NCBI RefSeq assembly: GCF_016583625.1
Contig: NZ_NRRN01000008.1
Location: 1 to 64,000, forward strand
Origin: Halorhodospira abdelmalekii
Lineage (GTDB): Bacteria > Pseudomonadota > Gammaproteobacteria > Nitrococcales > Halorhodospiraceae
Direction of reading: 5' to 3'
Length of the DNA: 64,000 nt
Shown: in pieces, positions 19,634 to 30,277 of the stretch
How the letters are laid out: the number at the start of each line of letters is the position of its first letter
Numbering within the stretch: the first letter of the stretch is position 1
The notes under the pieces: model-generated
Database searches by the model: none
What the model was told of the DNA's origin: nothing
Seen by the model: the letters and a program-made list of their open reading frames with translations, nothing else
Made by a program: the position numbers and the translations under genes

Positions 19634-22084
19634 CTAGAGCGCTTCGATGGTCACGGTCCCGAACGGCGGACCCAGCTGTGCCCGCTCTGCCAGTCCGGCC
19701 GGGATCCACACCGTCCCCGCAGGGATCGTTGAGCTGACGACGAGCGGCAGCTCCAACGCCTCCGCAGCAGCGGCCTGCACCCGCACCCGCACCGTCGCCT
19801 CGTCCGTCTCCGCATGTGAAATGCCTAGCTGCTGCGCCGTCTCAGGGGCCACCACCGCCTCAAGACGCGCGGCTAGGGGACTCTGCTGCAGCGGCTCAGA
19901 GCGCCGCACCAGCGCATCGCCGGCGTAGATCGGCACCGCCCCGGCCAGCGCCAACGTCACCCCGCTGCCCTGCCCGCTCGCTCGCCCCGGCGCCGAGCTT
20001 GATCCGCCGTCAGCGCTCGTAGCACCGCTGCTACGAAGCTCGGCCGGGTAGCGGCTGCTCGGCTGCACATCGCGACAGGCGCCGGCGATCTCGGCGTGGA
20101 CCGCAGCGATGTCGGGGTACGCAAAGCCCTCAAGCTCCAAGAGCTGCGCCAGTGCACACCAAATCCGCCAGCCTGGACGCGCCTCGGCGTAGGACTGGGC
20201 AACCCCGCGCACACTCTGCCAGCGGCCCTCGGTATTGACGTATGTGCCGGCCGTCTCGCCGAAGGCGCCTAGCGGCAGGAGCACATCGGCGACCTCACGC
20301 AAGCGCTCACTGGCAAAACTGCTCACCGCCACGACGTGCTCGGCCTGACGCAGCGCCGCGTCCGCCGCTGCCGGGTCCCACAGATCGTGCTCGGGCTCGA
20401 CATCGTGGAGCAGATAGCACGGCAGCTGCGCTCGCACCATGGCATCAGCGGCCAACCCCTGTTCGGCGCTGGGACGCCCGGCCACCTCGCGATGCGGCAG
20501 GGCTCCAGCCAACCAACCGCCAGCGCTGTTCGCCGCCGCGGCCAAGACCCCGAACCGGCCACCGCTCCACTCGCCGATCAGCGCCGCGAGCGCCCGCAGC
20601 GTGGCCGCTTGCGGGTGGCTCAGCGCTTGGTTGCCCAGCAGCACCACAGCCCGCTCGCCGGCCAGCAAGCGCTTGGCCATCGCCCGCGCTGGCTCACTGA
20701 CAGAGCCACCAGGAAGCCCGCGCAGCGCCTGCGGCAGCTTCCGCTGCTTGCGCTCACCGAGCGCCTGCGCGACCGCCGCGAGCTCGCTTACTAAGTGCTG
20801 CGGTGCCACCGCGTGCTCTTCGGCGAGTTCGAAGTTCCAAGCGAAGCGCCGCAACCCCAGCGCCATGATCTGTGCCCCAGCGCGCGCCGCCTTGCGCAGC
20901 CGGTGCTGAATCAGCGGCTGCTCGTGACGCGGATAACTGCCGATCAGCAAGACGGCATCGGCCTGCTCGAGTTCGGCGATCGTCCCGCCGAGATAGGGGA
21001 AGGGCGGCGCCTGCTCCTGATCGCTGACATCGCCCTCGCGCAGACGGTGATCGACATTCGCCGAGCCGAGCGCCCGCACCACTCGGCCGCCGAGGTAGAG
21101 CTCCTCAAGGGTCGCGTGCGGCGCTAACAGCGCGCCGATACCGGCTGCACCGTGGCCCTCAAGGACGCGGCGCACACCGGCAACCGCCGCACTCAGGGCC
21201 TCTTCCCAGCCGGCGGTGTGCCACTCACCGTAGCGCTTGACCAGCGGCTCGCGCAGCCGATCCGGCGCCGCCAGCCCCTCAATCGCGTAGCGGTCGCGAT
21301 CGGCAATCCAGGTCTCGTTAATGGTACTGCACTCGCGCGGCACCACACGCTGGATACGGCCCTGGTAGGTATGGACCGAGAGGTGCGAGCCGACCCCATC
21401 GTGCACCGAGACCATCGGGAAGCTCAGCAGCTCCCACGCCCGGGCGCGAAACCGGAACGGCTTATTGGTCAACGCCCCAACCGGGCATAGGTCGATGATA
21501 TTGGACGATAACTCCGAACGCAGCGGTTCGCCGGTGTAGGTCGAGATACGCAGCTGTTCGCCGCGATGCATCCCGCCGAGCTCCTGATCGCCGGCGATCT
21601 CCTCAAGGAAGCGCACGCAGCGGGTACAGTGGATACAGCGCGTCATCTCGGTCGCGACCAAGGGGCCGAGATCTTCGTCGGCGACCGCCCGCTTCCCCTC
21701 GACAAAGCGCGAGACCCCGCGTCCGTAGCCAAGCGCCTGATCCTGCAGCTCGCACTCCCCGCCCTGATCACATATAGGGCAGTCGAGCGGGTGGTTGATC
21801 AGCAGAAACTCCATCACCCCGCGCTGGGCATCGAGGGCGCCCGCCGAGCGCGTCGCCACCTTCATGCCGTCGGCAACCTGGGTCGCACACGCCGGCAGCG
21901 GCTTCGGCGCACGCTCGACCTCGACGAGACACATCCGGCAGCTGGCCACTACCGAGAGGTGTTTGTGGTAACAAAAGCGCGGGATGTAGATCCCGGCCCG
22001 ATCGGCCGCTTCGATCAGCGGCTCGCCAGCACGCGCACCAATCGTGCGGCCGTCGATCTCGATGGTGACCTTCTCCTGGCTCAT
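19634..22084 (-). CDS. nuoG: NADH-quinone oxidoreductase subunit G
   Basis: Iron-sulfur subunit of the peripheral arm. 816 residues: N-terminal [2Fe-2S] site (CYHK...SCRMC), the His/Cys-ligated cluster segment ([14 protein letters not shown]), a [4Fe-4S] site (CIHCTRC with DLCPVGALT), then a molybdopterin-oxidoreductase-like domain that is non-catalytic in this family. After CPVGALT there is no CxxCxxxC set, so the extra N7 cluster of E. coli-type NuoG seems absent. The ATG overlaps the nuoF stop (ATGA). Confidence 0.96.
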   Translation of the reverse strand: MSQEKVTIEIDGRTIGARAGEPLIEAADRAGIYIPRFCYHKHLSVVASCRMCLVEVERAPKPLPACATQVADGMKVATRSAGALDAQRGVMEFLLINHPLDCPICDQGGECELQDQALGYGRGVSRFVEGKRAVADEDLGPLVATEMTRCIHCTRCVRFLEEIAGDQELGGMHRGEQLRISTYTGEPLRSELSSNIIDLCPVGALTNKPFRFRARAWELLSFPMVSVHDGVGSHLSVHTYQGRIQRVVPRECSTINETWIADRDRYAIEGLAAPDRLREPLVKRYGEWHTAGWEEALSAAVAGVRRVLEGHGAAGIGALLAPHATLEELYLGGRVVRALGSANVDHRLREGDVSDQEQAPPFPYLGGTIAELEQADAVLLIGSYPRHEQPLIQHRLRKAARAGAQIMALGLRRFAWNFELAEEHAVAPQHLVSELAAVAQALGERKQRKLPQALRGLPGGSVSEPARAMAKRLLAGERAVVLLGNQALSHPQAATLRALAALIGEWSGGRFGVLAAAANSAGGWLAGALPHREVAGRPSAEQGLAADAMVRAQLPCYLLHDVEPEHDLWDPAAADAALRQAEHVVAVSSFASERLREVADVLLPLGAFGETAGTYVNTEGRWQSVRGVAQSYAEARPGWRIWCALAQLLELEGFAYPDIAAVHAEIAGACRDVQPSSRYPAELRSSGATSADGGSSSAPGRASGQGSGVTLALAGAVPIYAGDALVRRSEPLQQSPLAARLEAVVAPETAQQLGISHAETDEATVRVRVQAAAAEALELPLVVSSTIPAGTVWIPAGLAERAQLGPPFGTVTIEAL

Positions 22085-23403
22085 GCTGCCGCCTCCACCG
22101 CCGGCCGTCCATGCTCGATGTAGTGCTCGAACTCGCCGCGAAAGTGCTTCAGGAAACTCTGCACCGGCATCGCTGCAGCATCACCGAAGGCGCAGATGGT
22201 GTGCCCGGCGACCTGCCCTGCGACCTTCTCGAGCAGTTCCAGATCTTCGCTTCGCCCCTGCCCCTCGACGATGCGCATCAGGGTGCGATAGAGCCAGCCG
22301 GTGCCCTCGCGGCACGGCGTACACTGACCGCACGACTCGGCGTAGTAAAAGCGCGAAATGCGGGCCAAGGCACGCACCATGTCGGTCGTCTCATCCATAA
22401 CGATGACCGCCCCGGAACCGAGCATCGAGCCGACGTGCTGCAGGCTCTCGTAGTCCATATTGACCGCGAGCATGGTCTCGCCCGGGACGACCGGCGTCGA
22501 ACTGCCGCCCGGGATCACCGCCTTCAGCCGCCGCCCATCGCGCACCCCGCCGGCCATCTCGAGCAAATCTCTGAAGGGCGTGCCCATCGGGATCTCGAAA
22601 TTCCCCGGCTTAGCGACGTGGCCGGAGACGCAGAAGATCTTCTCACCGCCGTTATTCGGCCGCCCGAGGCCCAAAAACCACTCGGCACCGTTGCGGATAA
22701 TCGCCGGGACCGAGGCTAAGGTCTCGGTGTTGTTGATCGTCGTCGGCTTCCCGTAAAGCCCAAACTGCGCCGGGAAGGGCGGCTTAAAGCGCGGCTGCCC
22801 CTTCTTCCCCTCCAACGACTCCATCAGCGCCGACTCCTCGCCGCAGATGTAGGCACCGGCGCCGATGTGGTTGTAGAGCTGAAAATCGAACCCCGACCCC
22901 AGGATGTTATCGCCGAGATAGCCGGCCTCGCGCGCCTCGGCGACTGCCGTCTCCATGCGCTCGAAGGGCTCATGGTGGAACTCGCCGCGCATGTAGTTGT
23001 AGCCGACGCTCGCCCCCATGGCGTAGCCGGCGATGACCATCCCCTCGATGACCGCATGGGGGTTAAAGCGCAGAATATCGCGATCCTTGCACGTCCCCGG
23101 CTCGGACTCATCGGAGTTGCAGATCAGATACTTCTGCACCTGACTGGCACGCGGCATGAACCCCCACTTGATCCCCGGTGGGAAGCCGGCACCGCCGCGC
23201 CCGCGCAGACCGCTCTGTTTGACCTGTTCGATGACTTGCGCCGGCTCCATCGGGCCTTGTTGGGCGCCCTGGGAGCCTTGGGAGCTGCCTTGGCGGCCTT
23301 TGAGCACCTTCTCAAGTGCCTGATAGCCACCGACCTTACGATACGTCTCTAGGCTCCAAGGCTGCTCGTAGCCGAGGGTCGTAAAGCACACCTGATTCGC
23401 CAT
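22081..23403 (-). CDS. nuoF: NADH-quinone oxidoreductase subunit F (NADH/FMN site)
   Basis: Oxidises NADH via FMN and feeds a [4Fe-4S] cluster. 440 residues; NADH/FMN glycine motif [13 protein letters not shown] and cluster motif [13 protein letters not shown] with a distal Cys in TICAFGD. The N-terminal part has a short Gln/Gly/Ser-rich insertion (about residues 38-50) that I do not expect in the family. Lies 22 nt after nuoE. Confidence 0.96.
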   Translation of the reverse strand: MANQVCFTTLGYEQPWSLETYRKVGGYQALEKVLKGRQGSSQGSQGAQQGPMEPAQVIEQVKQSGLRGRGGAGFPPGIKWGFMPRASQVQKYLICNSDESEPGTCKDRDILRFNPHAVIEGMVIAGYAMGASVGYNYMRGEFHHEPFERMETAVAEAREAGYLGDNILGSGFDFQLYNHIGAGAYICGEESALMESLEGKKGQPRFKPPFPAQFGLYGKPTTINNTETLASVPAIIRNGAEWFLGLGRPNNGGEKIFCVSGHVAKPGNFEIPMGTPFRDLLEMAGGVRDGRRLKAVIPGGSSTPVVPGETMLAVNMDYESLQHVGSMLGSGAVIVMDETTDMVRALARISRFYYAESCGQCTPCREGTGWLYRTLMRIVEGQGRSEDLELLEKVAGQVAGHTICAFGDAAAMPVQSFLKHFRGEFEHYIEHGRPAVEAAA

Positions 23404-23425
23404 GGCTCCTCCGCGCCCCGCCGTT

Positions 23426-23962
23426 TCAGTCCAACCCGTCGAGGATCTCGTCGATCCGTTCCCGGGTCAGGTGTGTATGGTAGTGGCCATCGACGACCAT
23501 CATCGGCGCTCCGACACAACCGGCTAGGCACTCTTCCTCACGCACTAGGGTGATCCGCCCATCGGTCGTCGTCTCGCCGAGGCGCACGCCGAGCTTCTCC
23601 TCGGCGTAGGCGACCAGCCCATCGGCGCCGTTGAGCCAACACGAGATGTTGGTGCAGATGTTGACCTTATGCCGACCGCACGCGGTGTCGAGGTGAAACA
23701 TCGAGTAGAAGGTCGCGACCTCGAAGACGGCCGCCCGCGGCATCCCAAGATAGTCGGCTAATGCAGCGATGTGGTGGCGCTCGAGCGTCCCGCCGTTGTC
23801 GTCCTGCAGGACGTGCAGGGCCGGGATCACCGCCGAGCGGCGCCCCGCCGGGTCGGGCGGATACTGCGCCAGCCAGCGATCAATGCGGGCCTGCTGCGCC
23901 TCCGTCAGTGCCGTCTCCTGGGCCGCGTGCTGGGCCTTCTCCTGAGCCGTCTCTTGCCTCAC
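23426..23962 (-). CDS. nuoE: NADH-quinone oxidoreductase subunit E
   Basis: Thioredoxin-fold [2Fe-2S] subunit partnering NuoF. 178 residues; ligand cysteines visible in CTNISC and CLAGC. The start is GTG overlapping the nuoD stop (GTGA), supported by GGAGGT upstream. The first ~15 residues are a Gln/Glu/Ala-rich extension. Confidence 0.95.
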   Translation of the reverse strand: MRQETAQEKAQHAAQETALTEAQQARIDRWLAQYPPDPAGRRSAVIPALHVLQDDNGGTLERHHIAALADYLGMPRAAVFEVATFYSMFHLDTACGRHKVNICTNISCWLNGADGLVAYAEEKLGVRLGETTTDGRITLVREEECLAGCVGAPMMVVDGHYHTHLTRERIDEILDGLD

Positions 23963-25212
23963 CGATCCACCTCCCCGAAGACCACATCGAGCGAGCCGAT
24001 CAAGGTCACCACATCGGCCAACATATAGCCGCGAATCATCTCATCGAGGGCTGCCAAGTGATAGAAACACGGCGGCCGCACCTTGAGTCGATAGGGCTTA
24101 TTCGCCCCATCGGAGATGATATACGTTGCAAACTCCCCCTTCGGCGCCTCGACCGCGGCGTAGACCTCGCCCTCCGGGGGGCAGTAGCCCTCGCTGAAGA
24201 GCTTAAAGTGATGAATCAAGGACTCCATGTCGTCCTTCATGCGCTCGCGCGGCGGCGGCGTTACCTTCGGGTCGTCGAGCCGTACCGGTCCTGGATTTAC
24301 TCGCAGCCAATCGACACACTGCTTAATGATCCGTGCCGACTGCCGCATCTCCTCGACACGCACCAGGTAGCGGTCGTAGCTATCCCCATTGGTACCGACC
24401 GGGATATCGAAATCGAGCCACTCGTAGGCGGCGTAGGGCTGCATCTTGCGCAGATCCCACTCCACGCCCGAGCCGCGCAGCAGCGGGCCGCTAAAGCCGA
24501 GCGCCTTCGCCCGCTCCGGCGAGACGACGCAGATATCGACCAGGCGCTGCTTCCAGATCCGGTTATCGGTGAGCAGTGTCTCGTACTCATCGACACAACC
24601 GTGGAAGCGCTCACAGAAATCATCGAGGAAGTCGAGCAGCGATCCCTCGCGCGCCCGATTCATCTCACGCAGCTCGCGCTCGCTGCGGTAGGGTGAGGCT
24701 TCGTAGCGCGGCATCTGATCGGGCAGATCGCGATTCACACCACCGGGGCGATAGTAGCTCGCGTGCATGCGCGTCCCCGAGACCGCCTCGTAGACATCCA
24801 TGAGCTCTTCGCGCTCACGGAAGGCGTAGAGAAAGACGCTCATCGCCCCGACATCGAGGCCGTGGCCACCGATCCACATCAGGTGGTTGAGGATGCGCGT
24901 GACCTCGTCGAGCATGGAACGGATGTACTGGGCACGGATCGGCGGCTCGATCCCGAGGAGTTTTTCGATCGCCCGCACATAGCCGTGCTCATTGCAAAGC
25001 ATCGAGACGTAATCGAGCCGGTCCATGTAACCGATCGACTGATTGTACGGCTTCGTCTCGGCGAGCTTTTCGGTCGCCCGATGCAGCAGCCCGATGTGCG
25101 GATCGGCGCGCTGGACCACTTCGCCGTCGAGTTCTAGCACCAAGCGCAGCACACCGTGAGCGGCTGGGTGCTGCGGGCCAAAGTTGATGGTGTAGCTTTG
25201 AAACTCAGCCAT
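23959..25212 (-). CDS. nuoD: NADH-quinone oxidoreductase subunit D (49 kDa type)
   Basis: Forms the quinone site with NuoB. 417 residues; signatures [21 protein letters not shown] and [10 protein letters not shown]. Encoded separately from nuoC, unlike the nuoCD fusion of enterobacteria. Only 3 nt separate it from nuoC. Confidence 0.97.
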   Translation of the reverse strand: MAEFQSYTINFGPQHPAAHGVLRLVLELDGEVVQRADPHIGLLHRATEKLAETKPYNQSIGYMDRLDYVSMLCNEHGYVRAIEKLLGIEPPIRAQYIRSMLDEVTRILNHLMWIGGHGLDVGAMSVFLYAFREREELMDVYEAVSGTRMHASYYRPGGVNRDLPDQMPRYEASPYRSERELREMNRAREGSLLDFLDDFCERFHGCVDEYETLLTDNRIWKQRLVDICVVSPERAKALGFSGPLLRGSGVEWDLRKMQPYAAYEWLDFDIPVGTNGDSYDRYLVRVEEMRQSARIIKQCVDWLRVNPGPVRLDDPKVTPPPRERMKDDMESLIHHFKLFSEGYCPPEGEVYAAVEAPKGEFATYIISDGANKPYRLKVRPPCFYHLAALDEMIRGYMLADVVTLIGSLDVVFGEVDR

Positions 25213-25215
25213 CCT

Positions 25216-25941
25216 CTAGCCCTCCCGCGGCGCGCTAGGCGAACCGATATAACGGTGATCGCGACGAATGATGCGCGGCGTCAATACGCGCGGCTCGATC
25301 TCTACCGGGGCGTAGACCACCCTTCCCTTCTCCTCATCGTAGTGCGGCTCGACATCCCCCACCATGGGAAAGTCTTTACGGAAGGGGTGGCCGACAAAGC
25401 CGTAGTCGGTCAGGATCCGGCGCAGATCGGGGTGACCATCGAAGACGATTCCGTAGAGGTCAAAAGCCTCACGCTCGGGCCAATTCGCCGCACTCCAGAG
25501 GTCGATCACCGAGGGCAGCAGCGGAAAGTCGTCGTCGGTCGCAAAACAGCGCACCCGCAAACGGCGATTGTGCTCGAAAGAGAGCAGGTGGTAGACCGCT
25601 GCGAACCGCCGTCCGGTATTCTCGGTGATCGGCTGCAGGCCGTAGACGCCGGTTCCGCCGATACGACCGACCCCCGGCTCGGTTACCCCGCGGCTAAAGC
25701 CGGTACTGCTAGCCTGCTCCGTGACCCACTCGTCTTGGCCGTAGGTGGCGTAGTCGACCCCCGCAATATCGAGCAACTGCTCGAAGCGATAGGCCGGGGC
25801 ATCGCGCAGCTCGCGCATGACCGTCATTAACGCCTCCGGGCTCACCTCGATGGTCACCTCGCCATACGCCGTTTCACAGGCGATCAGACGGGGGCCGAAG
25901 TGGCCACGGAGCTGCTCACAGAGGCTCTCGGGCTCAGCCAT
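25216..25941 (-). CDS. nuoC: NADH-quinone oxidoreductase subunit C (30 kDa type)
   Basis: Peripheral-arm structural subunit. 241 residues from the ATG at 25941 ([10 protein letters not shown]), which has GGGAGAG about 7 nt ahead; the frame is open further upstream but that part is out-of-frame nuoB sequence. Signature [26 protein letters not shown]. Follows nuoB by 10 nt. Confidence 0.96.
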   Translation of the reverse strand: MAEPESLCEQLRGHFGPRLIACETAYGEVTIEVSPEALMTVMRELRDAPAYRFEQLLDIAGVDYATYGQDEWVTEQASSTGFSRGVTEPGVGRIGGTGVYGLQPITENTGRRFAAVYHLLSFEHNRRLRVRCFATDDDFPLLPSVIDLWSAANWPEREAFDLYGIVFDGHPDLRRILTDYGFVGHPFRKDFPMVGDVEPHYDEEKGRVVYAPVEIEPRVLTPRIIRRDHRYIGSPSAPREG

Positions 25942-25951
25942 GGACTCTCCC

Positions 25952-26428
25952 TCAGCGCGCAATGGTGTTCGTCCGACGGATCTTGTTTTGCAACTGGAGG
26001 ATCCCGTAGTAGAGGGCTTCCGCAGTCGGCGGGCAGCCCGGGACGTAGATATCGACGGGGACGATCCGGTCGCAGCCACGGGTGACTGCGTAAGAGTAGT
26101 GGTAATAGCCCCCACCGTTGGCACAAGAGCCCATGGAGATCACCCACTTAGGATCCGGCATCTGATCGTAGACCTTGCGCAGCGCCGGCGCCATCTTGTT
26201 GCACAGGGTGCCAGCTACGATCATCACATCGGACTGTCGGGGGCTCGGCCTGAAAATCAGCCCGTGACGGTCCATGTCGTAACGCGGCCCCGCCGTGTGC
26301 ATCATCTCGACTGCGCAGCAGGCCAGACCGAAGGTGACCGGCCACAGTGATCCGGTGCGCGCCCAGTTAATCAGCTTATCGGCCGAGGTGGTGATATAGC
26401 CACGCTCCAGCAGGCCTTCTACTCCCAT
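25952..26428 (-). CDS. nuoB: NADH-quinone oxidoreductase subunit B
   Basis: Carries the terminal [4Fe-4S] cluster N2. 158 residues with the tandem cysteines [10 protein letters not shown] and further ligands in MGSCANGGG and VPGCPP. The start ATG at 26428 ([10 protein letters not shown]) overlaps the nuoA 3' end by 10 nt; the upstream open frame is a nuoA shadow. Confidence 0.97.
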   Translation of the reverse strand: MGVEGLLERGYITTSADKLINWARTGSLWPVTFGLACCAVEMMHTAGPRYDMDRHGLIFRPSPRQSDVMIVAGTLCNKMAPALRKVYDQMPDPKWVISMGSCANGGGYYHYSYAVTRGCDRIVPVDIYVPGCPPTAEALYYGILQLQNKIRRTNTIAR

Positions 26429-26775
26429 TCCAACGCCCCTTTCTGCCACTCGTAGAGCAGACCGATGACCAGCAGACCGACGAAGAGTCCCATGGCTGCG
26501 ATGCCAAAGAGACCGATATCCTCCAGCACGACCGCCCACGGGAAGAGAAACGCGATCTCCAGATCGAAGAGGATGAAGAGCAGCGCAACCAAGTAGTAGC
26601 GCACGTCGAACTTCATCCGCGAATCTTCAAAGGCCTCGAAACCACACTCGTAGGGCGCCTGCTTTTCAGGGTGAGGACGGCGGGGACCGAGCACGAACCC
26701 AGCGATCAGCGGCAATGCGCCGAAGACGAGTCCGACGATGATGAACATGAGAACCGGCAGGTAATTTTCTAGCAT
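26419..26775 (-). CDS. nuoA: NADH-quinone oxidoreductase subunit A
   Basis: 118-residue, three-helix membrane subunit and first gene of the operon. Signature [32 protein letters not shown]. About 68 nt of 5' UTR separate it from the promoter at 26850-26879; its Shine-Dalgarno sequence is weak (AGACAGAG). Confidence 0.96.
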   Translation of the reverse strand: MLENYLPVLMFIIVGLVFGALPLIAGFVLGPRRPHPEKQAPYECGFEAFEDSRMKFDVRYYLVALLFILFDLEIAFLFPWAVVLEDIGLFGIAAMGLFVGLLVIGLLYEWQKGALEWE

Positions 26776-27164
26776 CTCTGTCTACGCTGCTCCGCTCCTG
26801 GCTCGTTGCAGGCGGCGCTCCACATCCATCGCCGCGCAGGTGACCATGGAGTTTACGGAGGCGCAGCGTCCGATGTCAACTCAGACGAATTTATAACTTT
26901 CTGACTAGAAAAGGGTTATGGTGAGGCAAAGGGATCGTGAAGGTTGCCACCGCGCTACACAGAGGCAAAACAGGCAATAGGGACGAGATCTCACAGGGGC
27001 CCAAAGAGGGTCCATGGGCAAGGGATTAGCGCAACAGAGGATCGTTCATAGAACATGGCCAGCACAGCGGCGCTATGCTGAATCCCGCAAAGGCGATTCC
27101 CGCGCCGCGCGCCACCCTTCCCCGTCTTGAACGGCGGGGCTTGTCGCGCAACTGGTTAACTAAC
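26776..27164 (-). other. Intergenic region between tRNA-Leu and nuoA
   Basis: 389 nt without a supported gene. Holds the nuo promoter (26850-26879) and, near the tRNA, a 7-bp hairpin with a 6-nt loop (27120-27139; CCCCGTC/GGCGGGG) lacking a T-run, possibly the tRNA-Leu 3' processing or termination structure. Nothing else is evident. Confidence 0.5.
26850..26879 (-). promoter_or_regulatory. Promoter of the nuo operon
   Basis: Minus strand: consensus TTGACA (26879-26874), 18-nt spacer, TAAACT (26855-26850). The only strong promoter-like match in this intergenic region, about 75 nt before nuoA. Confidence 0.7.
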
Positions 27165-27249
27165 TGGTGCCGAAGGCCGGACTCGAACCGGCACGGCTTT
27201 CGCCACCGCCCCCTCAAGACGGCGTGTCTACCAATTCCACCACTTCGGC
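27165..27249 (-). tRNA. tRNA-Leu (GAG)
   Basis: 85-nt class II tRNA with encoded CCA. Acceptor stem GCCGAAG/CTTCGGC, anticodon loop TTGAGGG (anticodon GAG), long variable arm, and T-loop TTCGAGT. Sits just downstream of secG, the position of leuU in enterobacteria. Confidence 0.95.
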
Positions 27250-27409
27250 AAGTCACTCAAAATTTGCTACCCAACGCCGCCACAGCGTCACTCGCCTCTT
27301 CTCTCCTCTCACCCCAGGCCCACCGCCAACGAACAGCGGTCCCGGGAGAGCGAAACAGCGACTACCACCGCACAACGCGCCGCTATGGTAGCCGCTTCTC
27401 TTGCCAAGA

Positions 27410-27949
27410 TCAAGGCGCCGGCTCTTCCGGTGCCTCTTCTTCAGCGGGCTCAGCAGGCGCCTCGGGCGCATGCTCATCGGCCGGCGCAGCTGGTGCCTCG
27501 GGTGCACCCTCTTCACCCGGCGCAGCCGGTGCCTCAGGCGCCTCCTCTTCGCCCGGCGTCGCTGGAGCCTCGGGCATCTCATCGCCGAGCTCGCGAACCG
27601 GGTCGTCCGGGGCGTCCGGATCGTCGGGCGACTCCGGGATATCGGGCAGATCGGCAGTGGGCAACTCCTGGACATCCGGTTCGTCACCGATCACCGAAGT
27701 CTCGGCCCCCATACCCAAACCGCGGCTGGCCATCACCGCTAGACTGAGGCTGGTCACGAAGAAGAAGGTACCCAGGGTGGCGATCAGCTTGGTCATAAAG
27801 GTCGCCGCCCCGCGTGAGCCGAAGACCGTGCTAGAGGCGCCGCTGCCAAAGGCCGCACCCATATCGGCCCCCTTTCCCTGATTAAGCAACACCAGGATCA
27901 CCAGGGCTACGGCGATCACGACGTGCACGGCGAGAACTGCTGCGAACAT
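27410..27949 (-). CDS. secG: Preprotein translocase subunit SecG with repeat tail
   Basis: SecYEG accessory subunit. Residues 1-80 are a normal SecG: two membrane helices flanking NQGKGADMGAAFGSGAS and a second-helix FFFVTSLSLAVMA. Residues ~85-179 are an acidic Pro/Ala/Glu tail ending in four 12-residue repeats (xPEAPAxPxEEx, residues 125-172) plus a partial fifth. The whole protein (179 aa) is therefore clearly longer than usual. Starts 9 nt after tpiA, so coupled to it. Confidence 0.93.
   Translation of the reverse strand: MFAAVLAVHVVIAVALVILVLLNQGKGADMGAAFGSGASSTVFGSRGAATFMTKLIATLGTFFFVTSLSLAVMASRGLGMGAETSVIGDEPDVQELPTADLPDIPESPDDPDAPDDPVRELGDEMPEAPATPGEEEAPEAPAAPGEEGAPEAPAAPADEHAPEAPAEPAEEEAPEEPAP
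27413..27577 (-). repeat. 36-bp repeats encoding the SecG tail
   Basis: Four degenerate 36-bp units plus a 21-bp partial, in frame, encoding MPEAPATPGEEE, APEAPAAPGEEG, APEAPAAPADEH, APEAPAEPAEEE and APEEPAP. Copy number could vary without a frameshift. Confidence 0.8.
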
Positions 27950-27958
27950 AGTCTTCTC

Positions 27959-28705
27959 TTAACCCCCTACGGCGGCGCGGTGGATGGCCAAAAAGCCCTC
28001 TGAATCGAGCGAGGCGCCGCCGATCAAGCCACCGTCGATATCCTCTTGAGCAAATAACTCCGCTGCGTTCTCCGGCTTAACACTGCCGCCGTAGAGGATC
28101 GGCAGCACCGCCGCCCCTTCGGGATCACGCTCGGCGACCCGTGCGCGGATAAAAGCATGGACCTGCTGCGCTTGTTCCGGCGCCGCCGTCCGCCCGGTGC
28201 CGATCGCCCAGACCGGCTCGTAGGCGATCACTGCATCGCTGAACGCCGTAGCACCGACTGCCTCAAGCACGGCATCAATCTGCTCACCGACAACCGACTC
28301 GGTGCGCTGTGCATCGCGCTCAGCGAGTGTCTCACCGACGCACAAAATCGGGGTCAAGCCCGCCCCACGCGCTGCCGCATACTTCGCCGCAACGCGGGCG
28401 TTGTCCTCGCCGTAGAGGGTTCGCCGCTCCGAATGACCGACGATGACGTAGCGGCAACCGGCCTCCAGCAGCATGGCCGCGGAGACCTCTCCCGTATACG
28501 CCCCGGCCGGGTACTCGCTGACATCTTGAGCGCCCAGGCCGACACCGGTCGGCAAGTGACTGGCCGCCGTCGGCAACAGCGTATAGGGTGGGCACACCAC
28601 CAACTCAGCCCCGCTGATGGCATCGGCAGCATGCTCGGCTATCCGACGCACCAGATCGGCATCCCCGTTCATCTTCCAGTTGCCTGCAATGATTTTTCGC
28701 CGCAT
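27959..28705 (-). CDS. tpiA: Triosephosphate isomerase
   Basis: Interconverts DHAP and glyceraldehyde-3-phosphate in glycolysis, gluconeogenesis and the Calvin cycle. 248 residues from the ATG at 28705 (MRRKIIAGNWKMNG); motifs GNWKMNG (catalytic Lys), VGHSER (His) and AYEPVWAIGTG (Glu). A TTG 30 nt upstream is in frame but lacks a ribosome-binding site. Followed by secG, as in pseudomonads. Confidence 0.96.
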   Translation of the reverse strand: MRRKIIAGNWKMNGDADLVRRIAEHAADAISGAELVVCPPYTLLPTAASHLPTGVGLGAQDVSEYPAGAYTGEVSAAMLLEAGCRYVIVGHSERRTLYGEDNARVAAKYAAARGAGLTPILCVGETLAERDAQRTESVVGEQIDAVLEAVGATAFSDAVIAYEPVWAIGTGRTAAPEQAQQVHAFIRARVAERDPEGAAVLPILYGGSVKPENAAELFAQEDIDGGLIGGASLDSEGFLAIHRAAVGG

Positions 28706-28747
28706 CGTATGATCCAGCCCTGTCAAAACTGTCAAGAAAAGAGGGCA

Positions 28748-28776
28748 AGACTAGCTTTCATGCCGCTCAAAATCAA
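28748..28776 (-). promoter_or_regulatory. Possible promoter upstream of tpiA
   Basis: Minus strand: TTGATT (28776-28771), 17-nt spacer, TAGTCT (28753-28748), in the 189-nt gap between glmM and tpiA. Imperfect -10; tentative. Confidence 0.3.
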
Positions 28777-28894
28777 ACGAAATAAGTCCGCAAATCAGCC
28801 AGCAGACGGCCAACTATGCCCCGTCCACCTCACCCTGTGACGGCACCGCAACCCGACTCGTCCCCGCGCCGCATCGACTGCTCTACCACACACA

Positions 28895-30250
28895 CTACCC
28901 CGCCACCTGGCGTGTCTGCACACGGGCGGTCTCCGCAAGCTGCTCGGCAAGCTGCTCGACTTGTTCGGCATCCTGCCCTTCGACCATCACTCGCAGCAAC
29001 GGCTCGGTCCCCGAGGGCCGCAACAAGATCCTCCCGTGCTCCCCTAATACCGCCTCGGCATCGGCCACCGCCGCCTGCAACTGCGGCGCCGCCATTACAT
29101 CGACCCCCTTAGCCAGGGGTACATTGACCAGGCGCTGCGGGAAGAGCTCGAGCTCGGCGGCCAACTCAGCCAGAGCGCGACCGCTCGTTACCATGATCTC
29201 AAGCACCTGGAGGGCCGAGACGAGTCCATCGCCGGTCGTCGTCCGATCGAGGCAGATAATGTGCCCAGAGGACTCCCCTCCCAAGGTCGCCCCCCGCTGC
29301 AGCATGCGCTCTAAGACGTAGCGATCGCCGACGCGGGTACGCTCTAAGGCCAGCCCCAGCTCGGCGAGCGCAACTTCCAAACCGAGGTTGCTCATCTGCG
29401 TCCCGACCACACAGCCAGTCAACTGACCTCGCGCGTGGCGCGCCGCAGCGATGATATAGAGGAGCGCATCGCCATCGAGCAGCCGCCCCTCGGCAGTGAC
29501 CATGACCACGCGATCGCCGTCGCCATCGAAGGCAAGACCGGCATCGGCCCCCTCCTCAAGCACCCGCTGCTGCAGCGCCGCCGGTGCCTGCGAACCGCAC
29601 TCAACGTTGATATTCAAACCATCGGGCGCAGCGCCTAAAACCGTCACTTCGGCGCCGAGTTCGCGCAGCACGGCCGGCGCTACTTGATAGGTCGCACCGT
29701 GGGCGCAGTCGACCACCAGACGCAGTCCGTGCATGTCAGTGCGACGCTGAATGGAGCCTTTGCAGAACTCGATATAGCGCCCCGCGGCATCGCCGACTCG
29801 AGTCGCCCGCCCGAGCTGATCGCAACCGACCAACTGCGGCGCCTCGCGCAGCAACTGCTCGATGGCCAGTTCGGTGGCATCATCGAGCTTGTAGCCATCA
29901 CCACCGAAGAATTTGATCCCGTTATCGTAGTGAGGGTTGTGCGAGGCGCTGATGACCACTCCGGCAGCCGCATGGAGCGTGCGCGTTAAGTAGGCGATTG
30001 CCGGGGTCGGCATCGGCCCGAGCATCAGCGAGTGCACCCCAGCGGCGGCAAAGCCTGCTTCCAGCGCCGACTCGAACATGTAACCGGAGAGGCGAGTATC
30101 CTTGCCGATCACCACCTTGCGCCCGCCTTCGCTCGCCAGCACCCGGCCAGCCGCCCAGCCAAGGCGCAACACCAGCTCCGGGGTAATGGGATGCTCACCG
30201 ACGCGGCCCCGAATGCCGTCGGTCCCGAAGTAGTTCCGTGCTTCACTCAC
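28895..30250 (-). CDS. glmM: Phosphoglucosamine mutase
   Basis: Converts glucosamine-6-P to glucosamine-1-P for peptidoglycan and LPS precursor synthesis. 451 residues; phosphoserine loop GVVISASHNPHYDNG (Ser103), metal-binding DGDGDR and phosphate-binding RPSGTEP. Lies 27 nt after folP in the conserved ftsH-folP-glmM order. Confidence 0.97.
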   Translation of the reverse strand: MSEARNYFGTDGIRGRVGEHPITPELVLRLGWAAGRVLASEGGRKVVIGKDTRLSGYMFESALEAGFAAAGVHSLMLGPMPTPAIAYLTRTLHAAAGVVISASHNPHYDNGIKFFGGDGYKLDDATELAIEQLLREAPQLVGCDQLGRATRVGDAAGRYIEFCKGSIQRRTDMHGLRLVVDCAHGATYQVAPAVLRELGAEVTVLGAAPDGLNINVECGSQAPAALQQRVLEEGADAGLAFDGDGDRVVMVTAEGRLLDGDALLYIIAAARHARGQLTGCVVGTQMSNLGLEVALAELGLALERTRVGDRYVLERMLQRGATLGGESSGHIICLDRTTTGDGLVSALQVLEIMVTSGRALAELAAELELFPQRLVNVPLAKGVDVMAAPQLQAAVADAEAVLGEHGRILLRPSGTEPLLRVMVEGQDAEQVEQLAEQLAETARVQTRQVAG

Positions 30251-30277
30251 CTGCGACCTCTCCCCCCGCTCAAACGC

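Noticed and set aside
24763-25137. 124-codon plus-strand frame opposite nuoD
   Set aside because: Shadow frame within a conserved gene, no start signal and no domain.
27120-27139. Intrinsic terminator after tRNA-Leu
   Set aside because: Good stem but no T-run on either strand; recorded only as a hairpin.
28707-28735. Tandem TTGACA copies just before tpiA as a promoter giving a leaderless mRNA
   Set aside because: Two TTGACA hexamers are present (28735-28730, 28726-28721), but no acceptable -10 lies at 16-18 nt.
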